Origin: Deinococcales bacterium
GTDB lineage: Bacteria > Deinococcota > Deinococci > Deinococcales > Deinococcaceae
Length of the DNA: 5,200 nucleotides
Assembly (NCBI GenBank): GCA_014378225.1
Contig: JACMOA010000102.1
Location: forward strand, 1-5,200
Direction of reading: 5' to 3'
The notes under the pieces: generated by a model
Database searches by the model: none
What the model was told of the DNA's origin: nothing
The model's input: the letters and a program-made list of their open reading frames with translations, nothing else
Made by a program: the position numbers and the translations under genes
Shown: piece after piece, positions 1-5,200 of the stretch
How the letters are laid out: each line of letters opens with the position of its first letter
Position numbering within the stretch: the first letter of the stretch is position 1

Positions 1-523
1 GACCCTCTTTTTTGAGGTCTGCAATCTGCTTTTTGTACTCGCCCTTGCGTCCACGTACCACCGGAGCGGCCAGAATCGCACGGCGGCCTTCAAACTGCTC
101 GAGCAACTTCAAGGTCATCTCACTGGCACTCTGACGCTCGATTTTACGGCCACACAGCGGACAGTAAGGCGTTCCGACTCGAGCGTACAAGAGACGCAGA
201 TAATCGTGAATCTCGGTGACGGTTCCCACCGTACTGCGCGGGTTGTGGCTGGTAGTTTTCTGGTCAATGCTGATGGCCGGACTGAGGCCCACAATAGAGT
301 CCACATCCGGCTTTTGCATCAAGCCCAGAAACTGACGGGCGTAGGCGCTCAAACTTTCCACATAGCGCCGCTGGCCCTCGGCATAAATGGTGTCAAAGGC
401 TAAGGTGGACTTCCCAGAACCGGATACCCCGGTAATCACCACAAACTGGTTGCGCGGGATTTCCACGTCTATATTTTTAAGGTTGTTTTCCCGCGCCCCG
501 CGCACCACAATGTTACTGTTCAA
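1..523 (-). CDS. uvrA: UvrA, excinuclease ABC subunit A, N-terminal part
   Basis: UvrA is the damage-sensing ATPase of bacterial nucleotide excision repair; as a dimer with UvrB it finds bulky lesions and loads UvrB. The visible 174 codons match the UvrA N-terminus almost block for block. [14 protein letters not shown] is at residues 5-18, Walker [10 protein letters not shown] at 32-40 and [19 protein letters not shown] at 48-66. Next come [20 protein letters not shown] at about 81-100 and [15 protein letters not shown] at 103-117. A CPLCG cysteine pair at 121-125 is probably part of a zinc site. The C-terminal remainder, including the second ATPase, lies beyond the left edge. I chose the TTG start because a good Shine-Dalgarno sequence sits 7 nt before it and the first residues align with known UvrA starts; there is no in-frame ATG nearby. 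It is the only gene on its side of the 524-821 spacer. No LexA-type box was recognised. Confidence 0.96.
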   Translation of the reverse strand, partial: MNSNIVVRGARENNLKNIDVEIPRNQFVVITGVSGSGKSTLAFDTIYAEGQRRYVESLSAYARQFLGLMQKPDVDSIVGLSPAISIDQKTTSHNPRSTVGTVTEIHDYLRLLYARVGTPYCPLCGRKIERQSASEMTLKLLEQFEGRRAILAAPVVRGRKGEYKKQIADLKKEG

Positions 524-530
524 AAGAAAT

Positions 531-537
531 CCTCCCC
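531..537 (-). promoter_or_regulatory. Shine-Dalgarno site of uvrA
   Basis: Reading on the minus strand, GGGGAGG lies 7 nt before a TTG codon at 523-521. It decides in favour of the TTG start. An ATG at 539-537 is out of frame and overlaps this site. Confidence 0.75.
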
Positions 538-602
538 ATCACGCCCACCCTTTTTCTTGCCCTTTATTCTTACCTCGAGTATACGCCAGTTGCGAATTAT
601 GG

Positions 603-647
603 CGCTCGAGTTCTGCAAATTAACACGCTATTATAACACCTCGAGCG
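603..647. repeat. inverted repeat of extended CTCGAG sites around the uvrA -10
   Basis: CGCTCGAG (603-610) and CTCGAGCG (640-647) are exact reverse complements, 29 nt apart. They bracket the uvrA -10 hexamer, and the right arm falls inside the -10/-35 spacer. A dimeric regulator or a methylation-sensitive switch could use such an arrangement. It could also be two independent copies of a very common genomic word that happen to share flanks. Confidence 0.5.
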
Positions 648-657
648 TAAGGGTGAA
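630..657 (-). promoter_or_regulatory. promoter of uvrA (extended -10)
   Basis: On the minus strand a perfect -10 TATAAT (635-630) is preceded by TG plus one base, the extended -10 form. A weak -35 TTCACC (657-652, 4 of 6 consensus) lies 16 nt upstream. The predicted start near 623 gives a leader of about 100 nt before the uvrA TTG. A CTCGAG copy (640-645) lies in the spacer. This is a pattern match to the housekeeping sigma consensus and is untested. Confidence 0.6.
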
Positions 658-695
658 TGGCGCTTTGACTGGAGCAACGGTGGTGAAAGGCGGTG

Positions 696-701
696 TATAA
701 T
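696..701 (+). promoter_or_regulatory. possible plus-strand -10 element
   Basis: TATAAT matches the -10 consensus exactly. The only -35-like hexamer, TTGACT at 665-670, is 25 nt away, which is too far for a standard promoter. If active it would give transcripts running toward the 822 ORF with a leader of about 115 nt. Weak call. Confidence 0.25.
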
Positions 702-821
702 ATTAAGTTTAGCTCGAGGGTTTGCCGCTAGGCCATTTGACGGATGTCCCGTTGTGGTAAGGGGCTATGCTGAATTCATGACTGTACGCTCGAGATTTAA
801 ACCCTCTACCCCACTTTTCAG

Positions 822-1019
822 ATGGCCTCGGAAAAGCTAGGAAGCGTTTCGTGTGTCCCGCTCGAGGGCGCAGAGTGGGCCAGAGGACGCGGCTGGGCGC
901 TGTGGAAAGCGCTCATTACAATGGCCCAAGACCTCGAGAGCGACCCAGTAAAAGCGAGAGAAGCTCGGCGCGTCATAGATGAGGTGCTCGAGGACCACAA
1001 GAAAATCGCTAAACCCTAA
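822..1019 (+). CDS. hypothetical small protein (65 codons), doubtful
   Basis: I do not recognise this protein. The first half is mixed (PLEGAEWARGRGWALWKALI at about 13-32). The second half (DLESDPVKAREARRVIDEV, about 37-55, then LEDHKKIAKP) is charged and likely helical. Hand-counted GC is about 65% at third codon positions against about 46% at second positions, which looks like coding periodicity. All three internal CTCGAG copies encode Leu-Glu, as in most genes here, but the palindrome gives the same reading on the opposite strand, so this does not fix the strand. There is no Shine-Dalgarno before ATG 822. An internal ATG at 921 has GGAAAG 11 nt upstream and would give a 32-residue protein. 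No signal peptide or membrane segment is visible. It ends 51 bp before the methyltransferase gene. Confidence 0.4.
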   Translation: MASEKLGSVSCVPLEGAEWARGRGWALWKALITMAQDLESDPVKAREARRVIDEVLEDHKKIAKP

Positions 1020-1058
1020 ATCTCCCGCTCGAGCGCCCTCCCCACCTCTCCCCCGCCC

Positions 1059-1064
1059 TATACT
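1059..1064 (+). promoter_or_regulatory. -10 element for a leaderless methyltransferase mRNA
   Basis: TATACT ends 6 nt before ATG 1071, so transcription would begin at or next to the start codon. No Shine-Dalgarno sequence precedes that ATG. Leaderless mRNAs with a TAnnnT box about 7 nt upstream are well known in Deinococcota. The last two bases of the box are the first two of a CTCGAG copy (1063-1068). No clear -35 is visible. Confidence 0.5.
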
Positions 1065-1070
1065 CGAGCC

Positions 1071-2234
1071 ATGTCCTTCCCCACCCTCATCCTGAACCCC
1101 AAGCTCGAAGGGGCCATTGAGCGCGGCCATCCCTGGATTTACCGCGACCATCTACCCAAAAACACGCTCGAGGGCGGCCAACTCGAGGGCGGAGAGTGGG
1201 TCAAAGTGGAGGCCGGACGCGCCGAGGCTTACGGCCTGTACGACCTTTCCAGCCCCATTGCGCTACGGATGTTTGGCACCGAGGAACCTCGAGCAGGCAT
1301 GATTACCCGGCGGGTGGAGACGGCCCTCGAGCTGCGTGCAAGCCTGTTTGACCCCAAAGCCACCAACGCTTACCGACTCCTGAACGGTGAGGGCGATTTT
1401 CTACCCGGAATCACGGTGGATAAATACGAGCGCTACGCGGTGCTGGCAACCTACGCAAACGCCCTCGAGCGCCTGATTCTCGAAGTGGTAAAAGGGCTGA
1501 CCTCGAGCCTGAAACTAAAGGGTATTGTGCGCCGACTGGAAGGAAAACTCGAGCCACTCTGGGGCGAACTTCCCCCGCCAGAACTCACGATTCTCGAGAA
1601 CGGACTCAAAATCATCGCCAACTTGTACGACGGTCAAAAAACCGGGCTTTTTCTGGACCACCGGGACAACCGATTTTTGCTCGAGCGCGTCTCCAGAAAT
1701 AAAACGGTGCTGAATTTATTTTCGTACACCGGGGCGTTTTCGCTGTACTGCGCTCGAGGGGGCGCAACTCGAGTGACCAGTGTGGACATCGCACCGCTGG
1801 CGATTGAGGACGCACGGCGCAACTTTACTTTGAACGGCTTTGACCCGCTCGAGCACGAGTTTCTAGCTGAAGATTGTTTTGCCCTGCTCGAGCGCTACGC
1901 TCAGGAGGGGCGCAAGTTTGATTTGGTGATTCTGGACCCACCCAGTCTGGCCCGCACCAAAGAAAACCGTCATGCAGCGGCTCGAGCGTACAAAAAGCTG
2001 AACACGCTGGCGCTGCGCTGCGTGGCTCCGGGTGGGCTGCTAGCCTCGGCAAGCTGCACCTCGCAAATCTCGAGTGAACACTTCAAAGAAATCTTGCTCG
2101 AGTCGGCGCTCGAAGGGGGAGTTAGGATGCAGATTTTGCAGGAAAACGGGCAGGCTCCAGACCATCCGGTTCCGGTTTCGTTTCCTGAAGGGCGTTATTT
2201 GAAGTTTGTGCTGGGGCGAGTTTTGAAGAGTTGA
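1071..2234 (+). CDS. class I SAM-dependent 23S rRNA (cytosine-C5) methyltransferase, RlmI/RlmO family
   Basis: This 387-residue protein matches the RlmI (YccW)/RlmO family, which transfers a methyl group from S-adenosylmethionine to C5 of a 23S rRNA cytosine. The family's usual length is about 380-400. The N-terminal 70 or so residues (HPWIYRDHLP at 20-29) fit its PUA-like RNA-binding domain. The family signature GQKTGLFLDHRDNR is at 188-201, SAM-binding motif I VLNLFSYTGAFS at 213-224 and an acidic motif II D239. Motif IV LVILDPPS is at 285-292, the likely catalytic cysteine C329 in SASCT, and the usual C-terminal YLKFVLGRV at 376-384. E. coli RlmI targets C1962 and Thermus RlmO C1942; I cannot tell which applies, so no symbol is given. 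The gene looks intact. It carries 16 CTCGAG copies, the most of any gene here. It appears monocistronic, with a probable leaderless start and a hairpin after its stop. Confidence 0.92.
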   Translation: MSFPTLILNPKLEGAIERGHPWIYRDHLPKNTLEGGQLEGGEWVKVEAGRAEAYGLYDLSSPIALRMFGTEEPRAGMITRRVETALELRASLFDPKATNAYRLLNGEGDFLPGITVDKYERYAVLATYANALERLILEVVKGLTSSLKLKGIVRRLEGKLEPLWGELPPPELTILENGLKIIANLYDGQKTGLFLDHRDNRFLLERVSRNKTVLNLFSYTGAFSLYCARGGATRVTSVDIAPLAIEDARRNFTLNGFDPLEHEFLAEDCFALLERYAQEGRKFDLVILDPPSLARTKENRHAAARAYKKLNTLALRCVAPGGLLASASCTSQISSEHFKEILLESALEGGVRMQILQENGQAPDHPVPVSFPEGRYLKFVLGRVLKS

Positions 2235-2250
2235 CGGCGCTCGAGCACCC

Positions 2251-2285
2251 AAAAAAAGGCTCTCCCACTCGAGCGGGAGAGCCTT
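2251..2285 (-). terminator. intrinsic terminator of the BON-LysM gene, possibly bidirectional
   Basis: A perfect 11-bp stem, AAGGCTCTCCC (2256-2266) with GGGAGAGCCTT (2275-2285), closes an 8-nt loop containing CTCGAG. On the minus strand a run of seven T follows (2257-2251, two within the stem), a textbook Rho-independent terminator 22 nt after the BON-LysM stop. On the plus strand the same hairpin lies 21 nt after the methyltransferase stop but lacks a good T-run, so it would work less well there. Confidence 0.88.
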
Positions 2286-2307
2286 CGCAAACTTTTGAAA
2301 CCCGAGT

Positions 2308-3114
2308 CTATGCGCCGGGAATTTTAAGGCGCTGACCCACCTGAATATGGTCTGGGTTGTCAATGCCGTTCGCTTGAGCAATCTTCATGTAATCGTTCGC
2401 GTCACCGTAATAGCGCTGCGAGATGGCGGATAAGGTATCGCCGGATTTGACGGTGTACACCACTTCCTGATTCTCGTCGCGGTCTGCTACCATCGCTTTT
2501 ACATCCTGCACAATTCTGAGGCCGCTGACGTCCACCGCACTTACGCCGTCCACCATGGCCAGCTTTTTAGCCAAGTTAAACTCGTGCTGCGAGTCCACCG
2601 CGCCGCGCAAAAGGATGCTCGAGCCGCGTTGGAGCACGTCAATGGGGTTATCCTTGAGTTCTACGTTGGTAGAAATCGCCCGGTGAGCGCCTTTGGCTAG
2701 GGAGCTGGGAATAACAGCGGGGGCCGCTCGAGTGGGCGCTTGCGCGGTGGCTTCATTGAAACTCTCAGAGGAAGCAAAGATTTCCGAACCACTCACGTTT
2801 TGAACCGCGTCCTGTGCATTATATATAGCCTGGTCCACTGAAAAGCCCGTATCAGCAGTGTACTGAGCGGTCTCGTCTACTGGAACATCGGGTGTATTGA
2901 CCGTAATACCCGAAGTGTCCGTGTGCTTGATGCCGTTGATGCCCAGCGTCATAGCCTCGAGCAACTTGACGGCAGACTCGTTGGGAACTTGTCCAGTGAA
3001 GTGAGCGGTATCGCCCTTGACGGTGGCCTGTACGCCCCAGCCTGCAATCATGGGGTATTCCTTCATTTCCTCGAGCAAACGGTCCTGCGTAGATTTACCA
3101 CCGAATGGCCACAT
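2308..3114 (-). CDS. BON-BON-LysM protein, Kbp/YgaU-like
   Basis: This 268-residue protein has two BON-like segments and a C-terminal LysM domain. BON1 (about 10-73) has GWGVQATVKGDTAHFTGQVP and GINGIKHTD. A polar Ala/Ser/Glu-rich linker (about 74-140) follows. BON2 (about 141-204) has SSILLRGAVDSQHEFNLAKK and VDGVSAVDVSG. The LysM (218-267) contains YTVKSGDTLSAISQRYYGDA and QVGQRLKIP. The LysM closely resembles that of E. coli Kbp (YgaU), a cytoplasmic potassium-binding BON-LysM protein of about 149 residues; the extra length here is mainly the second BON and the linker. No signal peptide or membrane helix is visible, so a cytoplasmic location is likely despite the LysM. Potassium binding is only an analogy. 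A strong Shine-Dalgarno supports the ATG start, and the gene ends at its own terminator. No clear promoter was found upstream. Confidence 0.9.
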   Translation of the reverse strand: MWPFGGKSTQDRLLEEMKEYPMIAGWGVQATVKGDTAHFTGQVPNESAVKLLEAMTLGINGIKHTDTSGITVNTPDVPVDETAQYTADTGFSVDQAIYNAQDAVQNVSGSEIFASSESFNEATAQAPTRAAPAVIPSSLAKGAHRAISTNVELKDNPIDVLQRGSSILLRGAVDSQHEFNLAKKLAMVDGVSAVDVSGLRIVQDVKAMVADRDENQEVVYTVKSGDTLSAISQRYYGDANDYMKIAQANGIDNPDHIQVGQRLKIPGA

Positions 3115-3122
3115 AATTTGTC

Positions 3123-3128
3123 CCTCCT
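3123..3128 (-). promoter_or_regulatory. Shine-Dalgarno site of the BON-LysM gene
   Basis: AGGAGG lies 8 nt before the ATG (3114-3112) on the minus strand. It is the best ribosome-binding site in the window and fixes the start. Confidence 0.85.
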
Positions 3129-3130
3129 GA

Positions 3131-3155
3131 GTTGAATTTTGACGTACCCTTCAAC
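3131..3155. repeat. short inverted repeat upstream of the BON-LysM gene
   Basis: GTTGAA (3131-3136) and TTCAAC (3150-3155) are reverse complements with 13 nt between them, just upstream of the Shine-Dalgarno. It may be an operator or a leader hairpin. The arms are short enough to arise by chance. Confidence 0.25.
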
Positions 3156-3259
3156 GATATGGGAGCGCTCGAGTGAGAAACAGGGGTTGATTTTGAGCAT
3201 TCCCATAAAGTGTTCTCATGGTGAGCTTGAGTGCGCTCGAGATGAAAGGCAGGGGGCAG

Positions 3260-3314
3260 GAGGTAGGGGAAAGATGCTCGAGCTAAAAGCTGAATCACCT
3301 TTCCCCATCTCCTC
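3260..3314 (-). repeat. hairpin-forming inverted repeat after holB
   Basis: GGGGAAAG (3266-3273) pairs perfectly with CTTTCCCC (3299-3306). An internal loop and four more pairs (GAGG 3260-3263 with CCTC 3311-3314) extend the stem. The 25-nt loop holds a CTCGAG copy and a small AGCT/AGCT hairpin. It begins 7 nt after the holB stop on the minus strand. No T-run follows, so it is not a classic intrinsic terminator; it may protect the 3' end or act as a weak stop. No promoter for the next gene could be firmly placed in this 207-bp spacer. Confidence 0.45.
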
Positions 3315-3321
3315 TCCCGCC

Positions 3322-4272
3322 TTATCCCCCCGAGTACCCCAAAACCCGCCGCCACTCGAGGGCCAGGACCCCAAACACCAATCCGGCGTTGGCGTACTGC
3401 TCGAGCCGTTCTTGCGCGTCCAGCAAGGCTTCGTCTAGTTTCAGGCGAACTCGAGAGTCAAAGTGGCGGGCCACAAAGCCCAACGCTTCGGGATGCCACA
3501 ATGGGTCAAACTTTTTCTCGAGCGCGTCGGCGGCACTCAAAGCCTCGAGCATTCCACTTTCCAAACCCTCGAGCAAGGTGTGAGCGTCCGACAGGGCCGC
3601 GCGGGCCGCGTCGCGCTCGAGCAGAACTCCCGGTCTTCCGGCGGCAAAGGCCAGAAGTTCCGGGTCTTCTGTGCCCTCGAGCAAGGTCAAGGCCGCGTCC
3701 ATCTTCCCTTCCGAAACCGGGGGAATGTTCAGACGGGTGCAGCGGCTGACGATGGTGGGAATCACCTCGAGCAGGTCCCGCGTCAGAAAAATAAAGAGCG
3801 CGTTGTTCGGCGGCTCTTCTACTACTTTGAGCAGCGCGTTAGCAGCCTCGGCATTGAGGAATTCGGCCCCGTCTATAACCACTACCTTCCGGCGGTAGTG
3901 CGGTCCAATGGAGAGCCACTCGAGCACATGCACGTCAAAATCGTGACCGTCGTCTCTCGAGGCGGCTATGGCTTTAATGGGAATGATGGCCCGCCGCGCC
4001 GCCCGCCGCGCCGCCTTGCCGCTTCCGGTCTCCAGTTTGGGTCCCACCTCGAGCAAATCCGGGTGGGCTTCACGCAGCAGGGCCGTACAGGACGGGCAAA
4101 TTCCGCAGGGTTTTTCTGATGTGCTCGAGCAGTTGACCCGAGCGGTCAACCAGTGCGCCAGCTTGTGCTTGCCCAAACGCGGCACTCCCGCCAGCAAAAA
4201 AGCGTGCCGACCCTCGAGTTGCGAGAGTTGCTCGAGAATTTGAGCGTGTCCGATGATGCCCAGCGGATTCAC
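3322..4272 (-). CDS. holB: DNA polymerase III subunit delta-prime (clamp-loader subunit)
   Basis: Delta-prime is the stator subunit of the replicative clamp loader, which opens the beta clamp and places it on primed DNA. The 316 residues show the expected order. The N-terminus reads [15 protein letters not shown] (2-16). The P-loop is degenerate, GVPRLGKHK (29-37), with His where a functional Walker A has Ser/Thr; delta-prime typically does not hydrolyse ATP. A four-cysteine zinc module follows (C48, C56, C59, C62). A Walker B-like VVVIDGAE is at 130-137, [11 protein letters not shown] at 145-155, and the conserved clamp-loader SRC motif at 176-178. The GTG start overlaps the helicase stop as GTGA; no other in-frame start lies close by. 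An AGGAGG 11 nt upstream, inside the helicase gene, may help initiation. Fifteen CTCGAG copies occur, 12 as Leu-Glu. An AARRAARRA stretch (87-95) comes from a 12-bp duplication. Confidence 0.93.
   Translation of the reverse strand: MNPLGIIGHAQILEQLSQLEGRHAFLLAGVPRLGKHKLAHWLTARVNCSSTSEKPCGICPSCTALLREAHPDLLEVGPKLETGSGKAARRAARRAIIPIKAIAASRDDGHDFDVHVLEWLSIGPHYRRKVVVIDGAEFLNAEAANALLKVVEEPPNNALFIFLTRDLLEVIPTIVSRCTRLNIPPVSEGKMDAALTLLEGTEDPELLAFAAGRPGVLLERDAARAALSDAHTLLEGLESGMLEALSAADALEKKFDPLWHPEALGFVARHFDSRVRLKLDEALLDAQERLEQYANAGLVFGVLALEWRRVLGYSGG
3989..4012. repeat. 12-bp perfect tandem duplication inside holB
   Basis: The unit GCCCGCCGCGCC occurs twice head to tail on the plus strand. In holB it adds four residues without a frameshift, giving the Arg/Ala-rich AARRAARRA stretch between the zinc module and the Walker B-like strand. 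Confidence 0.9.
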
Positions 4273-5200
4273 GCCTTCACCGTCCTCCTCTCAGTCTCCC
4301 CTCCCTCGAGCGGAGCAAACAGCGCCTGCAAATCCTCGGCGGTGATTTTGGAACTGGCCCCGGCGTCGCCCTCGAGAATGCCGCGTGCCAGGTCGGCTTT
4401 GCCTTGCTGCATCTGGAGAATACGCTCTTCCAGGCTGCCCTCGGCAATCAGTTTGTATACAAACACCGGCTTATCCTGCCCAATGCGGTGGGCGCGGTCT
4501 GTGGCCTGATTTTCTGCCGCCGGGTTCCACCACGGGTCGTAGTGAATCACTGTGTCGGCGGCGGTGAGGTTGAGGCCGACCCCACCCGCTTTGAGGCTGA
4601 TTAAAAACACATGGGTACTGCCACTCTGGAAAGCGTCAATCTGCGCGGGGCGGTCTTTGGTTTCTCCGGTGAGCTTGCTGTACGGAATACCTGATTCTTT
4701 GAGGGTTTCCTCGAGCAGCCCCAGCAGCGTGGCAAACTGCGAGAAAATCAGCACCCGGCGGCCTTCCCCTACCATCTCGGGCAGGGTTTCGCGCAACCAC
4801 TCGAGCTTGGCCGACACCTGAACCTTGCGGGCCTCGGTGAGCTTGACCAAACGCGGGTCGCAACACACCTGACGCAGTTTGAGCAGCGCGTCGAGGACCA
4901 TGATGTGGCTGCGCTCGAGGCCCTTCTTTGAGATTTCTTCGCGCACCCGCTCGCTCAAACTGACCCGCAGGGTTTCGTAGAGGTCGCGCTGTGGCCCCTC
5001 GAGTTCTAGTTTCACCACCATCTCAGTTTTGGGCGGTAGCTCGGTGGCAACTTCCTGCTTGCGGCGACGCAGCAAGAACGGGCGAACTCGGGCGGCCAGC
5101 GCGTCCCGGCGCTCGAGGTCTCCGCCTTTCTCGATGGGGTTGCGGTAAAGCTTGCGGAAGCGCTCGGCGTCGCCCAGAAATCCCGGCATCAGGAAGTGAA
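4269..5200 (-). CDS. SNF2-family helicase, C-terminal part
   Basis: This is the C-terminal motor half of a SWI2/SNF2 superfamily 2 ATPase, which moves along duplex DNA and remodels protein-DNA complexes. The frame stays open through the right edge, and residues before the first Met ([10 protein letters not shown]) fit the family, so Met at 5189 is internal. Counting from that Met, [20 protein letters not shown] (35-54) is the typical post-domain-1 block. [12 protein letters not shown] (145-156) resembles motif [22 protein letters not shown] (196-215) is motif [21 protein letters not shown] (218-237) spans motif VI, and [14 protein letters not shown] (244-257) follows. The N-terminal ATP-binding lobe (Walker A and DEAH box) is outside the window. 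The stop overlaps the holB start by 4 nt, implying one transcript. Its exact role cannot be told; bacterial members include the RNA polymerase recycler RapA and many of unknown role. All seven CTCGAG copies encode Leu-Glu. Confidence 0.95.
   Translation of the reverse strand, partial: HFLMPGFLGDAERFRKLYRNPIEKGGDLERRDALAARVRPFLLRRRKQEVATELPPKTEMVVKLELEGPQRDLYETLRVSLSERVREEISKKGLERSHIMVLDALLKLRQVCCDPRLVKLTEARKVQVSAKLEWLRETLPEMVGEGRRVLIFSQFATLLGLLEETLKESGIPYSKLTGETKDRPAQIDAFQSGSTHVFLISLKAGGVGLNLTAADTVIHYDPWWNPAAENQATDRAHRIGQDKPVFVYKLIAEGSLEERILQMQQGKADLARGILEGDAGASSKITAEDLQALFAPLEGGETERRTVKA
4284..4289 (-). promoter_or_regulatory. possible Shine-Dalgarno site of holB
   Basis: AGGAGG on the minus strand lies 11 nt before the GTG start, within the last codons of the helicase gene. 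The spacing is longer than ideal, so reinitiation from the overlapping stop may contribute. Confidence 0.5.

Larger units (their letters stand above)
524..821. other. spacer between uvrA and the 822 ORF
   Basis: No convincing gene, tRNA or ncRNA was found in these 298 bases. They hold the uvrA Shine-Dalgarno, leader and promoter and five CTCGAG copies (574, 605, 640, 713, 789). There is a plus-strand TATAAT at 696-701 and an 8-bp palindrome TGAATTCA at 771-778. The left part is AT-richer than the genes, as expected for a promoter region. Confidence 0.6.
98..5117. repeat. highly iterated palindrome CTCGAG, 59 copies
   Basis: I located 59 copies by eye: 47 in the six genes and 12 in about 629 bp of spacer. 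Per gene the counts are uvrA 2, the 822 ORF 3, methyltransferase 16, BON-LysM 4, holB 15, helicase 7. Equal base composition would predict 1.3 copies, and 55-60% GC fewer than 2. The composition-matched palindrome GAGCTC was not noticed once. Flanking bases vary, with G or C common before and C common after; 12 copies extend to GCTCGAGC, so the 6-mer itself is the unit. Spacing is irregular. It is a dispersed genomic word, not a tandem repeat or CRISPR. Confidence 0.95.

Noticed and set aside
387..623. A 78-codon plus-strand ORF
   Set aside because: It is antisense to the conserved UvrA N-terminus and its promoter, with no family resemblance.
737..771. TTGACG and TATGCT as a plus-strand promoter
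   Set aside because: The spacer is 23 nt, too long for a standard promoter, and no gene with a good start follows at a fitting distance.
524..821. A tRNA or small RNA gene in the spacer
   Set aside because: No cloverleaf arms, conserved T-loop sequence or terminated hairpin could be made out.
837..1151. A 104-codon minus-strand ORF opposite the 822 ORF
   Set aside because: It overlaps the start of the well-supported methyltransferase gene, has no clear Shine-Dalgarno, runs through C-rich spacer giving a Gly/Arg-rich stretch, and resembles no known family. Its Leu-Glu codons only mirror the palindrome.
3463..4119. A 218-codon plus-strand ORF
   Set aside because: It lies wholly antisense to holB, whose motifs are clear. 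Its openness follows from holB codon use and the palindromic CTCGAG.
98..5117. CTCGAG copies as a CRISPR array, tandem repeat or cloning-linker artefact
   Set aside because: Spacing is irregular, the repeat is only 6 bp, and copies sit in frame within intact conserved genes in all three registers, so neither a CRISPR nor inserted linkers explain them.

Overview
The window carries six protein-coding genes, two of them cut by the window edges, and one pervasive sequence signal. The N-terminal UvrA sequence, a probable leaderless promoter and a moderately GC-rich composition suggest a bacterium of the Deinococcota (Thermus/Meiothermus/Deinococcus side). This placement is an inference from protein resemblance and is not certain.

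Layout from left to right. The start of uvrA (nucleotide excision repair) lies on the minus strand at 1-523 and runs off the left edge. A 298-bp region follows, holding the uvrA promoter and leader. A doubtful 65-codon ORF (822-1019, plus) comes next. An RlmI/RlmO-type 23S rRNA methyltransferase (1071-2234, plus) follows 51 bp later and is probably read from a leaderless start. It converges on a cytoplasmic BON-BON-LysM protein (2308-3114, minus), with a strong hairpin terminator between them. A 207-bp spacer with a hairpin separates that gene from a minus-strand pair: a SNF2-family helicase (4269 to beyond the right edge) followed by holB, the clamp-loader delta-prime subunit (3322-4272). The stop of the helicase gene overlaps the start of holB by 4 bases, so translation is probably coupled.

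The dominant feature is the palindrome CTCGAG. I count 59 copies by eye, about one per 88 bp, where chance predicts one or two. It occurs in every gene and every spacer, on both sides of promoters, and in the loops of two hairpins. In genes it usually sits in the Leu-Glu register (35 of 47 copies). It is absent from several highly conserved protein segments. This resembles in kind the highly iterated palindrome HIP1 of cyanobacteria, but with a different sequence. It is the most unusual thing in the window. The genes themselves are ordinary information-processing genes: repair, rRNA modification, replication and a helicase.
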